Source: Lateolabrax maculatus (lineage: Eukaryota > Chordata > Actinopteri > Acropomatiformes > Lateolabracidae). Taken from it: 64,000 nt of DNA. A program made the translations under genes and the position numbers. Location of the stretch: positions 19,815,501 to 19,879,500 of the forward strand of contig CM062218.1 of assembly GCA_031216445.1 (NCBI GenBank), written 5' to 3'. Below the pieces are notes generated by a model. The model saw only the letters and a list, made by a program, of their open reading frames with translations. It made no database searches and was not told the DNA's origin. Shown one piece after another: positions 22,910 through 35,815 of this stretch (position 1 is its first letter; each line of letters opens with the position of its first letter).

Positions 22910-24245
22910 TTAAAGGGGAAAGTCTGTCCCACATATAGAATTCACATATGTCATTTCTATAACGCTGCACCGTTTAGTTCACAGTGTAAACTTGAGCCAG
23001 TTTCTCCTTAAGCTGAACAACAGAAAGACAGTTTGTACTGATGATGTCAACTTGAGACAAATACAGAGTGAATAATGGGACAAGTCACAGGACTAGTACT
23101 AGGACTCTGACAGCAGTTTCCAAGGATATGGGGACATCTGGCCATTCATATCTGAAAGCTCTGGATGTACAGATGGGTGACAAATTTAAAGGAGATACCA
23201 ACTTAAATTGTTTTAGTTAGTGGTAAGAACACTGTCAGTGCTCCTTGTCATAGATTCTCGGACTTTATGGAGCTTTATTGGAAGGATGGACATCATTCCT
23301 TTGATTTCATTGATTAATTGCACATTTGTTTGGTAATATAAGCCACTAAAGCATAATTTAAACTGACGAGATTTGGGCCTTAAAGGCACCAGTATGCTCT
23401 AAACAAAACAATCATCTGAAACCCGCTTCCCTCACGTCTAACTGACTGTGGGAATAGGTTTGGGGTTTCAGCCAACAATTTCAGTCACTTTACAAGAGCA
23501 GCAGTTTGGAACAGCTATAAACACTTTTGCCTTTAGACATGCTCAGACTCCACTTTGTATGAACTAGTTTGTTTCAAGCATACTCTAACCTTAAGGCATT
23601 TTTGGCTCATCTTGAGGCCCTGTTATTTTAATATCATTATTATTTCAGTTTTTATCAAGATTCAGTACTTGATATTTATTGCTATTTCAACAAAGTTCTT
23701 AAAACGTTATTAGACTACAGCTATTTATTCATCAAATTTCTATAAAATAATTGACACACAGCAAATCTGGAGCCAGGCAATATTTTAATTATGGAGTACT
23801 TGATGGGTATTTAAAAACAACAACATACGTACGGGGGACCCACAGCTCAATTTTGCCACTGGGCCACTTTAGAAGGTTAATCTGGCCCTCGGTAGAGAGC
23901 ACTGTCTAACAAATTGCTCCAAAATCTCCAACAGGTGGTCAGTTGGGTTGAGATCTAGTGACTGTGATGGTCAAAGCATAAGTTTTCCATCATTTTTAAG
24001 CCTCTATATTTGTTATGTTTCTACCCACATTTATTCAGGTTTTCCTTTGTCACCCATCTGTATAATCTCAAACAAACATTCATGGGTCCATTTAGTTCAG
24101 TAAGTTACTCAGTGTCAATGGACCAACCCTCAAAATCATGTGATGTCATTGTTGCAGCTTTCTTTGTATGAAGGTGCTGACTTAACTATCCAAAACGTTG
24201 AAATTGCATATGAAAATTCTGTTTTTGTGTGGATTTTCCCTTTAA
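22910..24245. mobile_element. TTAA-flanked non-autonomous DNA element (candidate)
   Basis: The segment begins TTAAAGGGGAAAG and its other end, reverse-complemented, begins TTAAAGGGAAAAT. Both arms then carry AGAATT and CATATG at nearly the same offset (28/36 versus 26/34), so the ends are imperfect inverted repeats of about 40 bp. TTAA at both borders is the target choice of piggyBac- and Kolobok-type elements. There is no transposase. Older insertion and decay are likely. Confidence 0.5.
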
Positions 24246-24829
24246 CTTTGCACAAACAGCACAGTTAAGCGTGTATCAGTTGTATCGGTGTGTGCTGTTG
24301 TTCCGATTTCTGTGCTGTATCAATGGCAGCGAATGCAACTGCATGATAACGACTAAAGACGTATTTTATGATATTTTTAGTTTATTTACAATTATTTAAA
24401 CATCACATCAAACACCTGAGAGTTCCTTCAACCCTTTTGGTAGGAAAGATTTGGATTCCTGGATATAGTTGTGTACCTGAGCTGAAGCAGTGTTGTCCAT
24501 TGCCTGTGCTGCACCACCTCTCACTTGTGTTGTCGTTAATACCACACAATTTAAAGCTCCCCTTCAAATTTTCCACTTCCTGACACTTTGTATCAGCAAT
24601 AGCAATACCTGTTCACTCCTCCTTAGAATTGTTTTACTTTGTGCGCTGTGACAAATCTAAGAAGATCTACGTGGGTGTGTTGGTTGGTTTCAGGTGGAAC
24701 GCTGTAGGGGTTAGGTATTCAATATGCAAGTTTTATGTGACATGTATCATGTTTATCCAAGTTGTAACCTGATGGCAATAGCTGCACAAAAAAATGCAAT
24801 GATCCGTACAGTTATCTTGAAAACGTAGG

Positions 24830-24845
24830 CACACACACACACATA

Positions 24846-24876
<31 letters not shown>
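24830..24876. repeat. (AC)n microsatellite
   Basis: AC dinucleotide run interrupted twice by AT. Confidence 0.9.
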
Positions 24877-25070
24877 TGTTTGTCTGTAGTTCACCTTAAG
24901 AGTGTTAACACAAGTAGCTCAACATCACTTTGTGTGCAGTATTCTCTGTGTCATCCCAACACTTTCTGGATGTCGGTGAGAGTGAATGCAAGCAATGCAT
25001 TACTGGGGAGAAAAATGTTGTACTGTATTTGAACACACTGTAAGGTTATTTAAGCCGACGCTCATGGCAA

Positions 25071-25107
25071 AATAAAGGAAAAGGAAAATAAAGTTCAGTG
25101 AAATAAA
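25071..25107 (+). terminator. Poly(A) signal cluster, probable end of zdhhc18
   Basis: Three AATAAA hexamers within 37 bp on the plus strand, followed by a T-rich stretch at 25118-25128. Confidence 0.5.
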
Positions 25108-25152
25108 GAGTTTCGATTTGTTTTTTTAATGCCACTGAGGTGCTGCAGTTGA

Positions 25153-25166
25153 CCACCAGATGGCAG
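25153..25166 (+). promoter_or_regulatory. CTCF-type binding motif
   Basis: CCACCAGATGGCAG fits the CTCF core pattern CCASYAGRKGGCRS at all 14 positions. It lies about 50 bp after the zdhhc18 poly(A) cluster, at the edge of the gene-rich block and the following desert. Occupancy cannot be judged from sequence. Confidence 0.5.
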
Positions 25167-26290
25167 CGATGACTTATAAACATGGAGCTGCAGCCAGATG
25201 ATCCCTTCACACTCAACCAGTGTACTGAATACTTTACACATATTGAGCTGCAGGCATTTTTTAGCCCTTTTTTTCTCAAGGATTCCTCTCTAATGACTTC
25301 TCTTTGTCCTCCTCTCCTGCTTAATGGGAAAATAAATAAATAAATAAACCAATGTTTGGTTTATTAAAAAAAATCTAATAAAATAATAAATAATAATATA
25401 AACTTTCACAATAACATTGTCCTCTGGTTCGGAGTCATATTCTGATGTTGCTGGATTCCTACTGGTCCAAAGACATTTGTGACGTCCCCTGTGACCAACG
25501 GAGCCCTGCCCACTTTGAACAGGTAAGACGAGCTCAGACAAAAACATGAATCCAGCAACCTGTCCTGTGGAAAAAAAACCTAACCTGTTCTAACTTTAAC
25601 ACATAGCAGACCGTCACTGGAAGGTACGAGGTTGTCAGGGGCTTTGATGTGTTCACCAGATTGCTGAAAGAGATGACTGAAAATCACTAGAAAGAGCATG
25701 TCCTGCTGCCCTCGTGGATGTGTTATACAAATTGGTTCACTTGAATGTAAATCGCTCACCAAGTGCATAAACCAAAAAGAAAAAAATAAAGGTTTTCTGG
25801 CTTCTGGCTTTACTATCGCGTGCAGCACATGCACATTAGTGTTTGTCCCGCTGGCACCGCAGGAACGTTCCCGCTCCGCCCAGACTTTACATTGGGACCC
25901 TTCTCTAGGCTCTTGGAAAGATTTACAAATATAAAACCTTCATGGGTTAAAAATTCATAATACAAAGAGTAATAACTGACCTTGTGGCAGCGCCACATCC
26001 TGCTATTATTCCATGGGGGGTTAGTAGATGGAGAAAACTAGCGAAATAATCATAACACCAAACCCACTATGATGTACAGTCATGTGCGGAAGCATTTTTC
26101 ACACCACAGATGGGAAATTTGTGGATAAAAGTAAGACTGTTGGCTAACTTTGTAAAGTGCAACTTCCTTAGCCTGTCAAGTACAGTACAGTAGATGAGGC
26201 AACGGATTCAAACAACATGTTAGTTTGTAATATTCCAAGTGTAGTATAACTTGACATCACCAGACTTATTCACAGATGCGTATTAGTCTG
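25167..26290. other. Intergenic, start of gene desert
   Basis: No exon or promoter recognised. Short AT-rich runs (AAATAAATAAAT near 25330) and unremarkable unique sequence. Confidence 0.5.
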
Positions 26291-26620
26291 GAACCTCTCA
26301 GTTCATTTTTGATTTCCAAGAGGCGTTATTGACGGGCAAAGACAACCAATCAGAGTAACGAAATGCCGTCCTGTCAAACACATGTTTCTCATCAACATAA
26401 AGTTTAAGTGCAGGTGTTTGTTCTTCTTTTACAGAAAATTTACCATCCAGTCCGTTTAATACTGTGGCTGTTGCCGGCTGTTGAAGGCTCCGTATCGGCA
26501 GAAGTCATCTTGGTTATTACCAAACGGCTCTCCTCTTTGTCAGTCATCGTATTAAACCCGCCTCAAACTAGATAAACGGTTCTGATTGGATTGCCTGGTA
26601 CCAGTACCAAGGAAATCAGT
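26290..26620. repeat. Dispersed repeat family B, copy 1
   Basis: Shares GACAACCAATCAGAG, an AAATGC-GTC block and CGTATTAAACC with 39060-39245, in the same order and orientation. Non-coding. Confidence 0.5.
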
Positions 26621-27370
26621 TTGAATGGGAGAGTGTAGTGTGACGTGTGAACATAAACATCAGGTTATACTTGAAGTCATGTCAGTGTCAAAGTCACGTC
26701 AGTGTCATTAAATGTCTTTGAAACTTTGGCACACCCCCGTCATTACTCAAGGTATATATTGTATAGGGTTTACGTCACTCATTGTCACACGTGTGGCTGG
26801 AATGGCTTTGAAGAGCGTGTCATTATGCGCATCTGTCCCAGATTAGCATTTCAACTCTGCAATAAAAATAAGGACAGTCAAGATTTCATTATTTATTCTA
26901 CAGGTTGCCTGACAGGTGTGCTGTGTTGAGCAGTGTTTCTGGGCTGTGTCTGCTATTCGCGACATGAGAACAAAGGGTTTCAGCTCTCACTTTGTCCCCG
27001 TCACCATCATCACAAGAGCTGTTCCATCATCAGTGTTATTATGCCATGTTACTGCTTGTGTTTGAGCCACATTGGTGCTCACAGAATCAGCAGTTGAGAA
27101 TAAAAATATGCTGTTTCGTGTCGCACTTAACTTCTCGCTTTCCGACTTGTTTTTCTTATACTACCCTCTTTCTTAAATGCCCGAGCCCCCAATATGAAAC
27201 AGTAGGTGGCTTAAGAGCCAGATATTTAAGACTCAGGTTCATCAGATGGACAGAAACACAACTCTAATAAGGGGGTATGTTCCCCTGGATCTGCTGGATG
27301 TTTAAAACTGCACTAATCCACAGTTTGATATTAACAATGGATCAAATGACTAATGAAAAGAGGTCACTTG

Positions 27371-27871
27371 CAGTGGTGGAAGAAGTATTCAGATCCTTTA
27401 CTGAAGTGAAAGTAGAAATATAATAGTCAAAGATTTCATTACAAGTAAAAGTCTTGCATTCAAAATGTACACAAGTAAAAGTATTACCCTCAAATCTACT
27501 TAATGTGTTAAAATGATTTACTATGCAGAAGGACCCTTTCAAAGTGTTATTATGAATAATACATTCATAATACATTGTATGATTGGATCTATTTAATTAA
27601 TGTTTTAATTTCTCAATGTGTAGCAAATGTTAGGTACTTTATACACTACTGGTTAGTTTAAAAGTAAAACACGGCATATTATATTATATTTTTTAAGCTA
27701 CTTATAAGTTTTACGTGTAAAACTTTAATCCGAAATATAGGTGTCACATAAATTTAGGAGTAAAAAGTACAATATTTCTCTGAATTGCAGTGGTGTTGAA
27801 ATGACAGTTACCTCAAAACACTACTAAAGTACAGTATTTGAGTAAATGTATGTGCTTAGTTTCCACCAATG
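27371..27871. mobile_element. hAT-type MITE with intact 8-bp target duplication
   Basis: A 501-bp non-coding element. Its ends CAGTGGTGGAA and (reverse complement) CATTGGTGGAA form terminal inverted repeats matching at 10 of 11 positions. It is flanked on both sides by the perfect 8-bp direct repeat GTCACTTG (27363-27370 and 27872-27879), the hallmark of hAT insertion. The interior carries repeated AAGTAAAAGT strings typical of this very common teleost family. Confidence 0.88.
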
Positions 27872-27894
27872 GTCACTTGTACGAACAAACCCAC

Positions 27895-28240
27895 AAAGAA
27901 TTGTCACTCTCCTGATAATTCCCCTGAGCTCCATGGACATTTTTAGCCTCTTTCAGCTGATTGCTGTTGTTTGCTGGACGGCATCTTAAATGCTCTCTCG
28001 GTTCTCAATGACCACTATCATCAATATCATTTCCAGCCGCATTAAGCAGGTTTTTGACAGTGCCGCACCAAACAACATAACGACACATTAAGCAACTAAC
28101 TGGTGACAAATGCGGAACAATTAGCTTGTTGAGAGCCAGATAGTTTTCTGGGTGGTTGTTGGAGACCAAAACAGAGGTAAAAGGAGAGTGAATATTGGAC
28201 CTGCATTCCAAACGAGACTCTGTTAATGTTGCTGCATGTT
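27895..28240 (+). repeat. Dispersed repeat family A, copy 2
   Basis: Contains TTTCAGCTGATTG near 27950 and GAGACCAAAACAGAGGTAAA near 28163, the same order as in copy 1. Diverged and non-coding. Confidence 0.55.
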
Positions 28241-29488
28241 TGCCAGATATTCATATTTTAGCTGCAACAACTTAAGGTGATGGTATGTCAGATGTTGTGT
28301 TCTGTGCCCCCCCCAGTACATATATTATGTGCAATGCAACACTTGACACTTATGTAAATATATGTTTTAATCATTACAGAGACTCTATTGTAAACCATTC
28401 TTTGGCGATCATCCTCATATTAGTCAAAGGTTTATAATCCCTCATTATTAGAAAAAAAGTTTTGGCCTACATGATGTATCCCTGAGTTTACAGCTTAAAA
28501 CACATATGACATCATGTATTAAAACTTTTGCTTGTCTAAACAGCCTATGACTATAACATATGAGATAATCATACTATGAAGAAGCCAAGAAAAGAAACTC
28601 TTGCACAAACTGTATGAAACACTGCGCATCAGCAGATTAATATCAAAATGTTTTTTTTGCAAAGTTTTCTTTTTTCTAACTGGTAGTAACTGTCTTACAT
28701 GTGTGCAGCTTACGAGGGAAGTGGGGCTCCCCTCTCGCCATATGCTCTTAGGAATGTCAAGACAAATTAGGCTGCTCCGGGCCAAAAGAGTCTGCCATGT
28801 TTAATGAGTTCCTTCGGAAGAACAAATAAATGTTTATGGAGAACTGCTGTTTAACATCGCTGCGCTCCCCTTCCTTGTATGCTGTGCAGGGCTGTGTCAT
28901 GAAAACACAGCACTGTTGCCAGGGAGATCCCCCCTCTCTGCCTAATGAGTGGGGTCTTTGTCTGCATGTTAGGCTTCAGGTTAAAACTTTTCATCACCCT
29001 TTACTATGCATTCACTTCTTGGCACCCATAACATCTCATCAGACGCCGTGACCAACTCTCATTTATAAGTATAGGCCGTCTGTAAGCAGCCAGTGTCAAA
29101 GTCAAGATCAAGGGCAGGAATTTCCAGAACTTTATCATGTCACCATCACCATTATGTTCAACTGGCATGGGTTTTAAAGGCTGACTGTTGAAAGCCTGTA
29201 ATCAATTTTACTTTTTTATGCTTGAATATATCATATATCAAGTGCTTACACCAGAATAGATTCTTTCAGGGTATAAAAGTTGCTTGAAGAGCAAGTTAAG
29301 CCCAGAAATCTTCTCTGACCGCCAGGGGTTTAACATCTCACCTCGCTGTAGTGATGTAGAAGTGTTCTCCAGGGTGTGGTCAGTACACTGTGTCATCACT
29401 GTTGGGCGTGGTCACAGGTGCAACAGAGCACACTTCTGACCACATCTTACCACATTCATCAGTGTTGGTCTCTGACCACAACCTGGTA
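28241..29488. other. Intergenic, nothing recognised
   Basis: Unique-looking AT-rich DNA without a recognisable exon, promoter or repeat boundary. Confidence 0.5.
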
Positions 29489-29863
29489 TTAAAGGGACAG
29501 TGTGTGGGATTTAGTGGCATCTAGCAGTAAGGTTGCACAGTGCAACCAACTGAATTCCCCTCTCCTCACCCCTAATAACCTAGTGCGGACGAGAACCTAT
29601 GGTGACCGACGCAAAAAACACAATAAAGGCCCTATCTAGACCCAATGTTTGGTTTGTCCTTCGGCTACTGTAGAAGCATGGCGGTGCAACATGGCAGCCC
29701 CATGGAAGAAGACCCGCTCTGTAAACATAAAGGGCTCATTCTAAGCTAACAAGAACATAATTCTTAGTTTCAGGTGGTTGTACACTAATGAAAACATATT
29801 TATGAATATTATATTCCATTTCTGCCAATAAATCTGACTAAATCCTACACACTGGTCCTTTAA
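29489..29863. mobile_element. TTAA-flanked MITE
   Basis: A 375-bp element whose ends, read inward, agree at 24 of 27 positions (TTAAAGGGACAGTGTGT versus TTAAAGGACCAGTGTGT, both followed by GGATTTAGT). Both borders are TTAA, which points to piggyBac-like or Kolobok-like mobilisation. The interior is non-coding. This is a frequent repeat in percomorph fish. Confidence 0.8.
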
Positions 29864-32800
29864 GTTCCTCTGTTTAATCTATTCACCCTTTATATTAATG
29901 ATCAGCCTGCAGCCACCAGGACCAGAGACTGAATAAGTGGAATGAAATAGGTGGATGGACTCCTATATATCTCTAGTGCAAACACTGCTGTGATGACTGA
30001 AATTCTGCAATTCTGTTATAGAACTATGGATACTGGACTGGACTGGGTCACCAACTAGTGTCAATCAAAGCTGACTACAACTGTTCTCTAGCAGCAGCAG
30101 TTTTTCAGATTTCGGTGTTCCTTTAAAATCCTTCTCACTATGTTAAGAGCTCTCTGTGTGAGAGTTCAGAATCATCCTTATTTTGCAAGTTGCTGCTGCT
30201 CTCCACCTGTGCTGCCTGATCCAAGCATTTTTGTCATGAGGGAACAGACTCAACATGGCGTATTTCTGTGTGGACGCCCAACGACGTCTTTTACAAATTA
30301 CATTCATATGCAAGTTATTAGCTTTGTCTTCTGGAGGACATTTTCTTTTTGTAACAGCGCCTGAATGACTTTCTTATTCAGTGTGTTCTTAGACTGCAGC
30401 AAAAGGTAGTAGGGGGAGGTCGGGGTGAATTCTTGGGTGTACAAAGCACCAGGCTGACACCGGAGACTCTCAATTCTTCTCCCACGCTTCAGGTCACTGT
30501 TGACTTTTCCAATATGTAACCGAGACCGTGACCGTTCCCTGACAATAACCAAGCGCTTTAGTTGCACGATCCTTCTCATTTGTGACCCCAGTGTTTCCCA
30601 ACCTTAACCTTGTGCTTTGATTTGACTAAATACAAAAGTAGTTCCTTTCAAAAAAAGTTGTCATTATGTTGATAAAACATGGGAAGCATAAATGTATTAA
30701 TCTTCCTCCAGAAGACAAAGCCAATGTGATTTGTATTGGTGTTGAAATATGGCTGGAAAATGTTGTCATTGTAAGCTTATAACTGGAAAGCAACAAGTCA
30801 TATGACAAACTCACCTGCCAGATTGCTATCTATCAGAAGAGACTAATTGAAAGAGGAGATTAGAGGAAATTAATGTGTTTAATATACAGTACCGTGCACT
30901 ATATAGAAAAAGCAGACGAGCTTCCATTGTGAAATGATTATGTAAGTGGCTAGTCCATCCAGGAATATCTCCTAATTGAGTCAAGAGACTAGTGGTGGTG
31001 AAAATCGGAAGATTATGAGCTGAAGGTCTGGATCGCAGAGCAGGATTCCTGATGAGCTCATTTGGCGGACCCAAATCTGGACACACACTGGGGCTGACTC
31101 TGATGAATACTGGAGGGTGTGAGGGGGGAAGGGAGGGTCGCATCATTTGGAGACTGAAACAGCGGCTGACAGCAGCTCAGAGAGCAATTTTTAAATTCGG
31201 ACCGCAACACCATGATTATGTAACAGCTGTAACAACCGCTTTCGATTTACCAGCCGATCTACATTCCATTCCTCACCCATGGCCATGAGCTTTGGGTAGT
31301 GACTGAAAGAATGGAAATGAAAGTTTACTACATAGGGAGGCTTGACTCACCCTTAGAGATAGGGTAAGTAGTAGCATAGTGGGGAAAAAAATGATATAAA
31401 ATAATAATAATTAGTGGCAGATAATGGTTGAATTGATGGATGATTTGACTGTTGTTTGAAAATGGAGTGATTAAGAAATGTTTTTGCTAATCTGATAGAT
31501 GGAAAAATGCTAACACCAACATAAAAGGCTTATTTAGGAACCAACGTGACTGTATTAGATCAGTCAAATAATAAGTCAACAATGGTGACAAGAACAAAGT
31601 AAGTTTCAATGATCATAATTCTTAAAATGGAAATGTCTCAATTTGTAATTAAATTAAAGTGTGTTATATGTGCACATCTGGTGAAAAAGAGTTTTGAGGG
31701 AGCTGGTGTTGGCAGGACCCTACCTGTCAGTTGTTTATTCAAGTCAGCTGCCAGACACTTCATGTCTGCCCTGCGCTAGGGATGCATTTCAGTCAAACAT
31801 AAAAGCACTTTAAGTCGACACCTCGAGCAGATGCTTCCAAGTATTCTGTTTTATATATACCACTGTATGTATTTACTAGAGCCTGTGATTCAGACAGGCT
31901 CAGTCCAATTCCGAAATTCCTCCAGACAGCGCTGTCTTCCTCAAAAGGAAATAGTTGATTTGTCACATGTCCAAAGCATCAACACAGATGCTGGAGAGCA
32001 TCAACCGCTCTGACAAGACTCACGCGTATCTGCGACTTCAGCTCACAAATCCACCGCTGACTTTGTTCCATTACATACAGACCGTTGTCTCTTCAATCTG
32101 TGAATCCCAAAAAACAGATAAGCGTTTGGTCTCGCTGTCATTTCTTTTCTGCATTGGTTGGTATTCAGAAGCAACGCTGTCTGACAGCTGGCAGATGGAA
32201 ATTGTGACAGAGCACCTGGGGGCCACATGTTGACTGGATATGAGCTCGAAAGAGCGTTTGTTGAAGAACTTGCTGCTAAGGAATAGATGTGAGGAAAATA
32301 AATGGTGCTTTATTTCTCAATTTGGATTCTGGGTACTGGATAACCCTTCTTTCCTTTTTCATACACTCCCATACACTGTGACAGAATCACCGCGTCAGGT
32401 TTTTTTGTGGTACAACAAGTATAAACTGTGGGCAGTTTTACAGTGTGGGCTGGCATCACCTCACCCTCCTCACCACCAACTGTTCAGCTTCCAACGCCGT
32501 GTGGGGTCGGCCAGCGGGGAAACGTGCAGGTGAAAAGGTGCTTTCTTTTCCTGCAGTGGGAAATCACATGCAACCGCTTGACTTGTGCAGCAAATTAATA
32601 GATTTTTGCTTTACAGGGGGAGATGTGAGAGACTGCTCAAGCAGTTTCACAAAACCACAGCTTTCAGCACAAGATCACCGGCTGTCTTCTGTCGAAAGCA
32701 GTTCTGTGTTTTAAACTGAAAATAATTTAGATGAAAGCACCACTATTACTACTTATATTACTACTACCATTTATATATTTATGTCAAGTGATGCCATCGT

Positions 32801-33740
32801 AATTCTCAGGTCTTAACAGAAGGTCTGATTTTGTAGCAATGCTGCTGCTTGAACTGCTGACATGGGGGGAGGAAAGGCAGCTGCCAATCACGGACCTGAA
32901 CTAAATAAATGTTTCACCCCTTAAATTTGCAAGGCAAAGATCAAATGTAACCAGAGATCTCCACTCTACTCTGTCACCTTTTCCCTTTTTTCGAGGGTGT
33001 TTTCACACATTCATATAAATACACACTTTCTATAAGGACACAACATGTCATGTCAACTGCTGAGAAATAAAATAGATGTTTTTGAATGTGAAGAAAGAGG
33101 ACATCATGCTGAGACTGTTTTCGACCTTGGGAGGTTGTTGTGGAGGTTGCTGGTCATGAAGGCTACAAATGGACCTGAGTCTTGGTCGGCCTGCCGTGCA
33201 AGCCCAACCAAGAACCAGAAAATAAGAGGCCTAAAATAGAGCAAAGGACTGCAATTCTGTCAATGAGCCGTGTTGTGCGAGTAAAAATAATCCAGTGGGA
33301 AAATATAATCAAAGGGCTCGCCACTCCTTATCCGTATTTGACTTCATTCAACTTGGATTTCCCACAGCGTTCACAATACTGTTAGGAGAGAGAGAGAAAG
33401 AAAGCACAGTTGACAAACTTCAAGAAAAAGGAGGAATTGTTTTAAGCCAAGCTGAGAGCTGAAGAAAAGTAGTACCAGTAGTACAAAACTTTAGAAATGA
33501 CTTCTAGAAATGTTGTAATATTGACAATTGTCTAAAAATGCAAATATATTCTCACACAAAATGAGAAAAATCTGATTTCCCTCCAAAGAGGGACGATGCA
33601 GGAGTCAGGTCATAACAAGCAGTCCAGTATTGAAATAGCAGCACAGAAAGTACAGTAAGGGTGTTGTGGTTGAGGTGGTGGATGGGTAGACACATTGGCC
33701 TTTAATTCATGACTTTTACTGAGAAAGACACTGTGAGTCA
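29864..33740. other. Intergenic desert with a repeat-poor block
   Basis: No exon recognised. The block 31000-31290 is less AT-rich and free of obvious repeats. The rest is ordinary AT-rich DNA. Confidence 0.45.
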
Positions 33741-33744
33741 AGTT

Positions 33745-33915
33745 TTAATTTCTAGCTAAAGGTTTTGTTGTTTCACCATAACCAAGGCCTCTCCCTAACC
33801 TTAGCCAAAATTGTTTTAGTTGCCTAAGCATAACCGTAGCCTCGCCCGAGCCATAAATATAGTTGTTTTAGTTGCCCAACCTTAACGCAAACTTTAACCA
33901 GTTATTTTACTTACT
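33745..33915. repeat. Short tandem-like repeat of TTGTTTTAGTTGCC units
   Basis: TTGTTTTAGTTGCC occurs twice about 60 bp apart within repeated ACC(A/T)TAA(C/G)-containing stretches. It is a diverged minisatellite-like array and is non-coding. Confidence 0.5.
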
Positions 33916-35694
33916 GAACTTTAGATTTTAACATAAAAAAGAGGAATCCTACTTGGGGCACCAAAGTGTTCAATATTAAATAAATAAATAATATGAAATT
34001 ATGAAAAAGATTACATGATTACATTACGTAAAATATGTAAATAAAATAATTTGTAAAGTATATTAAAGATTGATTGGTACTCAACGTATTATTATAACAT
34101 TTCATAATAACTATTAGATAGGAATTCATTTTTTTTGTCATGAGACATTTTTTTTTATTTCACTTCTGTCATTCTCAATGTGTTTTTTTCATCCTGGTGC
34201 TGTCACCGCCCTCCCACCTTTCAGCCAATCACATGCCCCCTGCCTGTCAAACTGACAAGCTCAACAAGTTGCAACCAGATTTAACCAATTAGCACCTACC
34301 TTTGAGCTGAGCTGGGCAGAACTACTAAACAACGCACAATGTAGCACCAACAAAAAACACTGACCACTGCTCACATGAATAGCATGAAAATTAATATGCT
34401 GACATGGCTCTTCAAGACTTTCAAAATTTTATCAGACTGAATGAATGAAATTGTGATAATACAAGGTCATTTCGTGGTGTTTATGGGCCGTTTCTTATCT
34501 AATGACTGTGGAAAAAAAATCCCTTTACGGCAAGTGTGCATCACATGATAAGCAATTCTGACCGACCACTATGCCACCACCTGCGGCACCCTGCGAGAAG
34601 GACCTCCAGCCACAGCCACTTGGGGAGGTCTTTATTCCACATTGTTCACAGTTTTTTTCATGCTCTCTATGCTACTGTGAACACAGTGTGGTTGCCATGG
34701 CCCATATCATCTGTGTGCTAAGTGTGCTAAATCTGTATGGAGCTCTAATGAGGGAGGACCACCCCTGAAAGACCCTGCTATGCCATTAAATCACTTTCCA
34801 TACATAAAACTACATAAAGGTGTATTGTTGCAGGAACAAGGAACAGTATAATCACAACAATACATCCGCTTGTCCCAGATTTTCTTATTAAATGCATTTA
34901 TCACATCTTCTGTATTTTGATGGCTAAAGCAGTTCCCACAGTTGATTACAATTGTTGCACACGTGTGGGGTACGTTTTAGTTACATTGAAGGAAATGTCC
35001 TGCATGTCAGCTGTATGTGTAGCGTGTGGATGCTTAGGTTCGACATTCCCTAATTGGTCAAATTATTTAAAACTGGCCAAGTTTGTTGAGCAGCCAGATT
35101 TTCTTCTGCACAGACTCGTAGGAGATGTGATCTAGGTGTGTTAGCCATGATTTCATCCAATAACCTTTCAAAAATACCTGGATTATCACTGCAAGACTTC
35201 AAAGAGCTTTACTTTGTCAATCCTGTGACGTATATTGCTCTCTACTAACATCAAACGAATGGACTCTGATGAATTTATGTGGCTGTAAAAAAGGTTCTGG
35301 GCTGCGCGTAAACGGCCCCACATCTGTGCTCAATCTTCACCGTGGCGTGTAATGAGGATCACAGGGCCTTTGTTCTCTCCCAGAGGAGAGAAGGAGCCAG
35401 GTAGGGGGCCTGAAGCTCAGGTAAGCCTGTGCATGTGCCTTGCAGATAATGGAAAACATTAGTGGAGGGCTGTGGAGAATGAGGCTCTGCTGCTGAAGTG
35501 AGGGGGTCTTACTGGCGGCCTTTACGCCATGTGGCGGGATCATCAGGACTTGGCTCTGACCAAAGGTTTGGAAAGTTTTGGAATGTCTGACAGATAAAAG
35601 CAAGGAGTGCAGCTGAGTCTGACATATTTTCACATATAGACTGCATCTTTGACCTGTTCATGGCTAAAACTGTGGCGCACTACAAGGTCAGGGT
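33916..35694. other. Intergenic desert
   Basis: AT-rich up to about 35270, then a GC-richer, repeat-poor block at 35270-35640 that may be regulatory. No coding exon recognised. Confidence 0.45.
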
Positions 35695-35815
35695 CAGTCC
35701 GGCCCGGGTCCTTTGCTGCAGGTCATCACCTCTCTCTCCTTTATTTCCTCCATGCCTATCTGTCCCTGTCAATGAAGCAGTAATAATGCCCAAATAAAAT
35801 TTTAAAAAAGAGAGA
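35695..35815 (+). mobile_element. 5'-truncated SINE tail
   Basis: GGTCCTTTGCTGCAGGTCAT, a CTCTCTCTCC pyrimidine stretch, CTGTCCCTGTCAATGAAG and an A-rich end match the body and tail of the SINE at 19972-20158. The tRNA-like head is missing. Confidence 0.6.

Larger units (their letters stand above)
22405..25107 (+). other. Probable long 3' UTR of zdhhc18
   Basis: I see no canonical AATAAA close to the stop at 22404. The first cluster is at 25071-25076, 25087-25092 and 25102-25107, suggesting a 3' UTR of about 2.7 kb. It includes a TTAA-flanked repeat (22910-24245) and an AC microsatellite (24830-24876). Continuity of the transcript is inferred. Confidence 0.45.
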
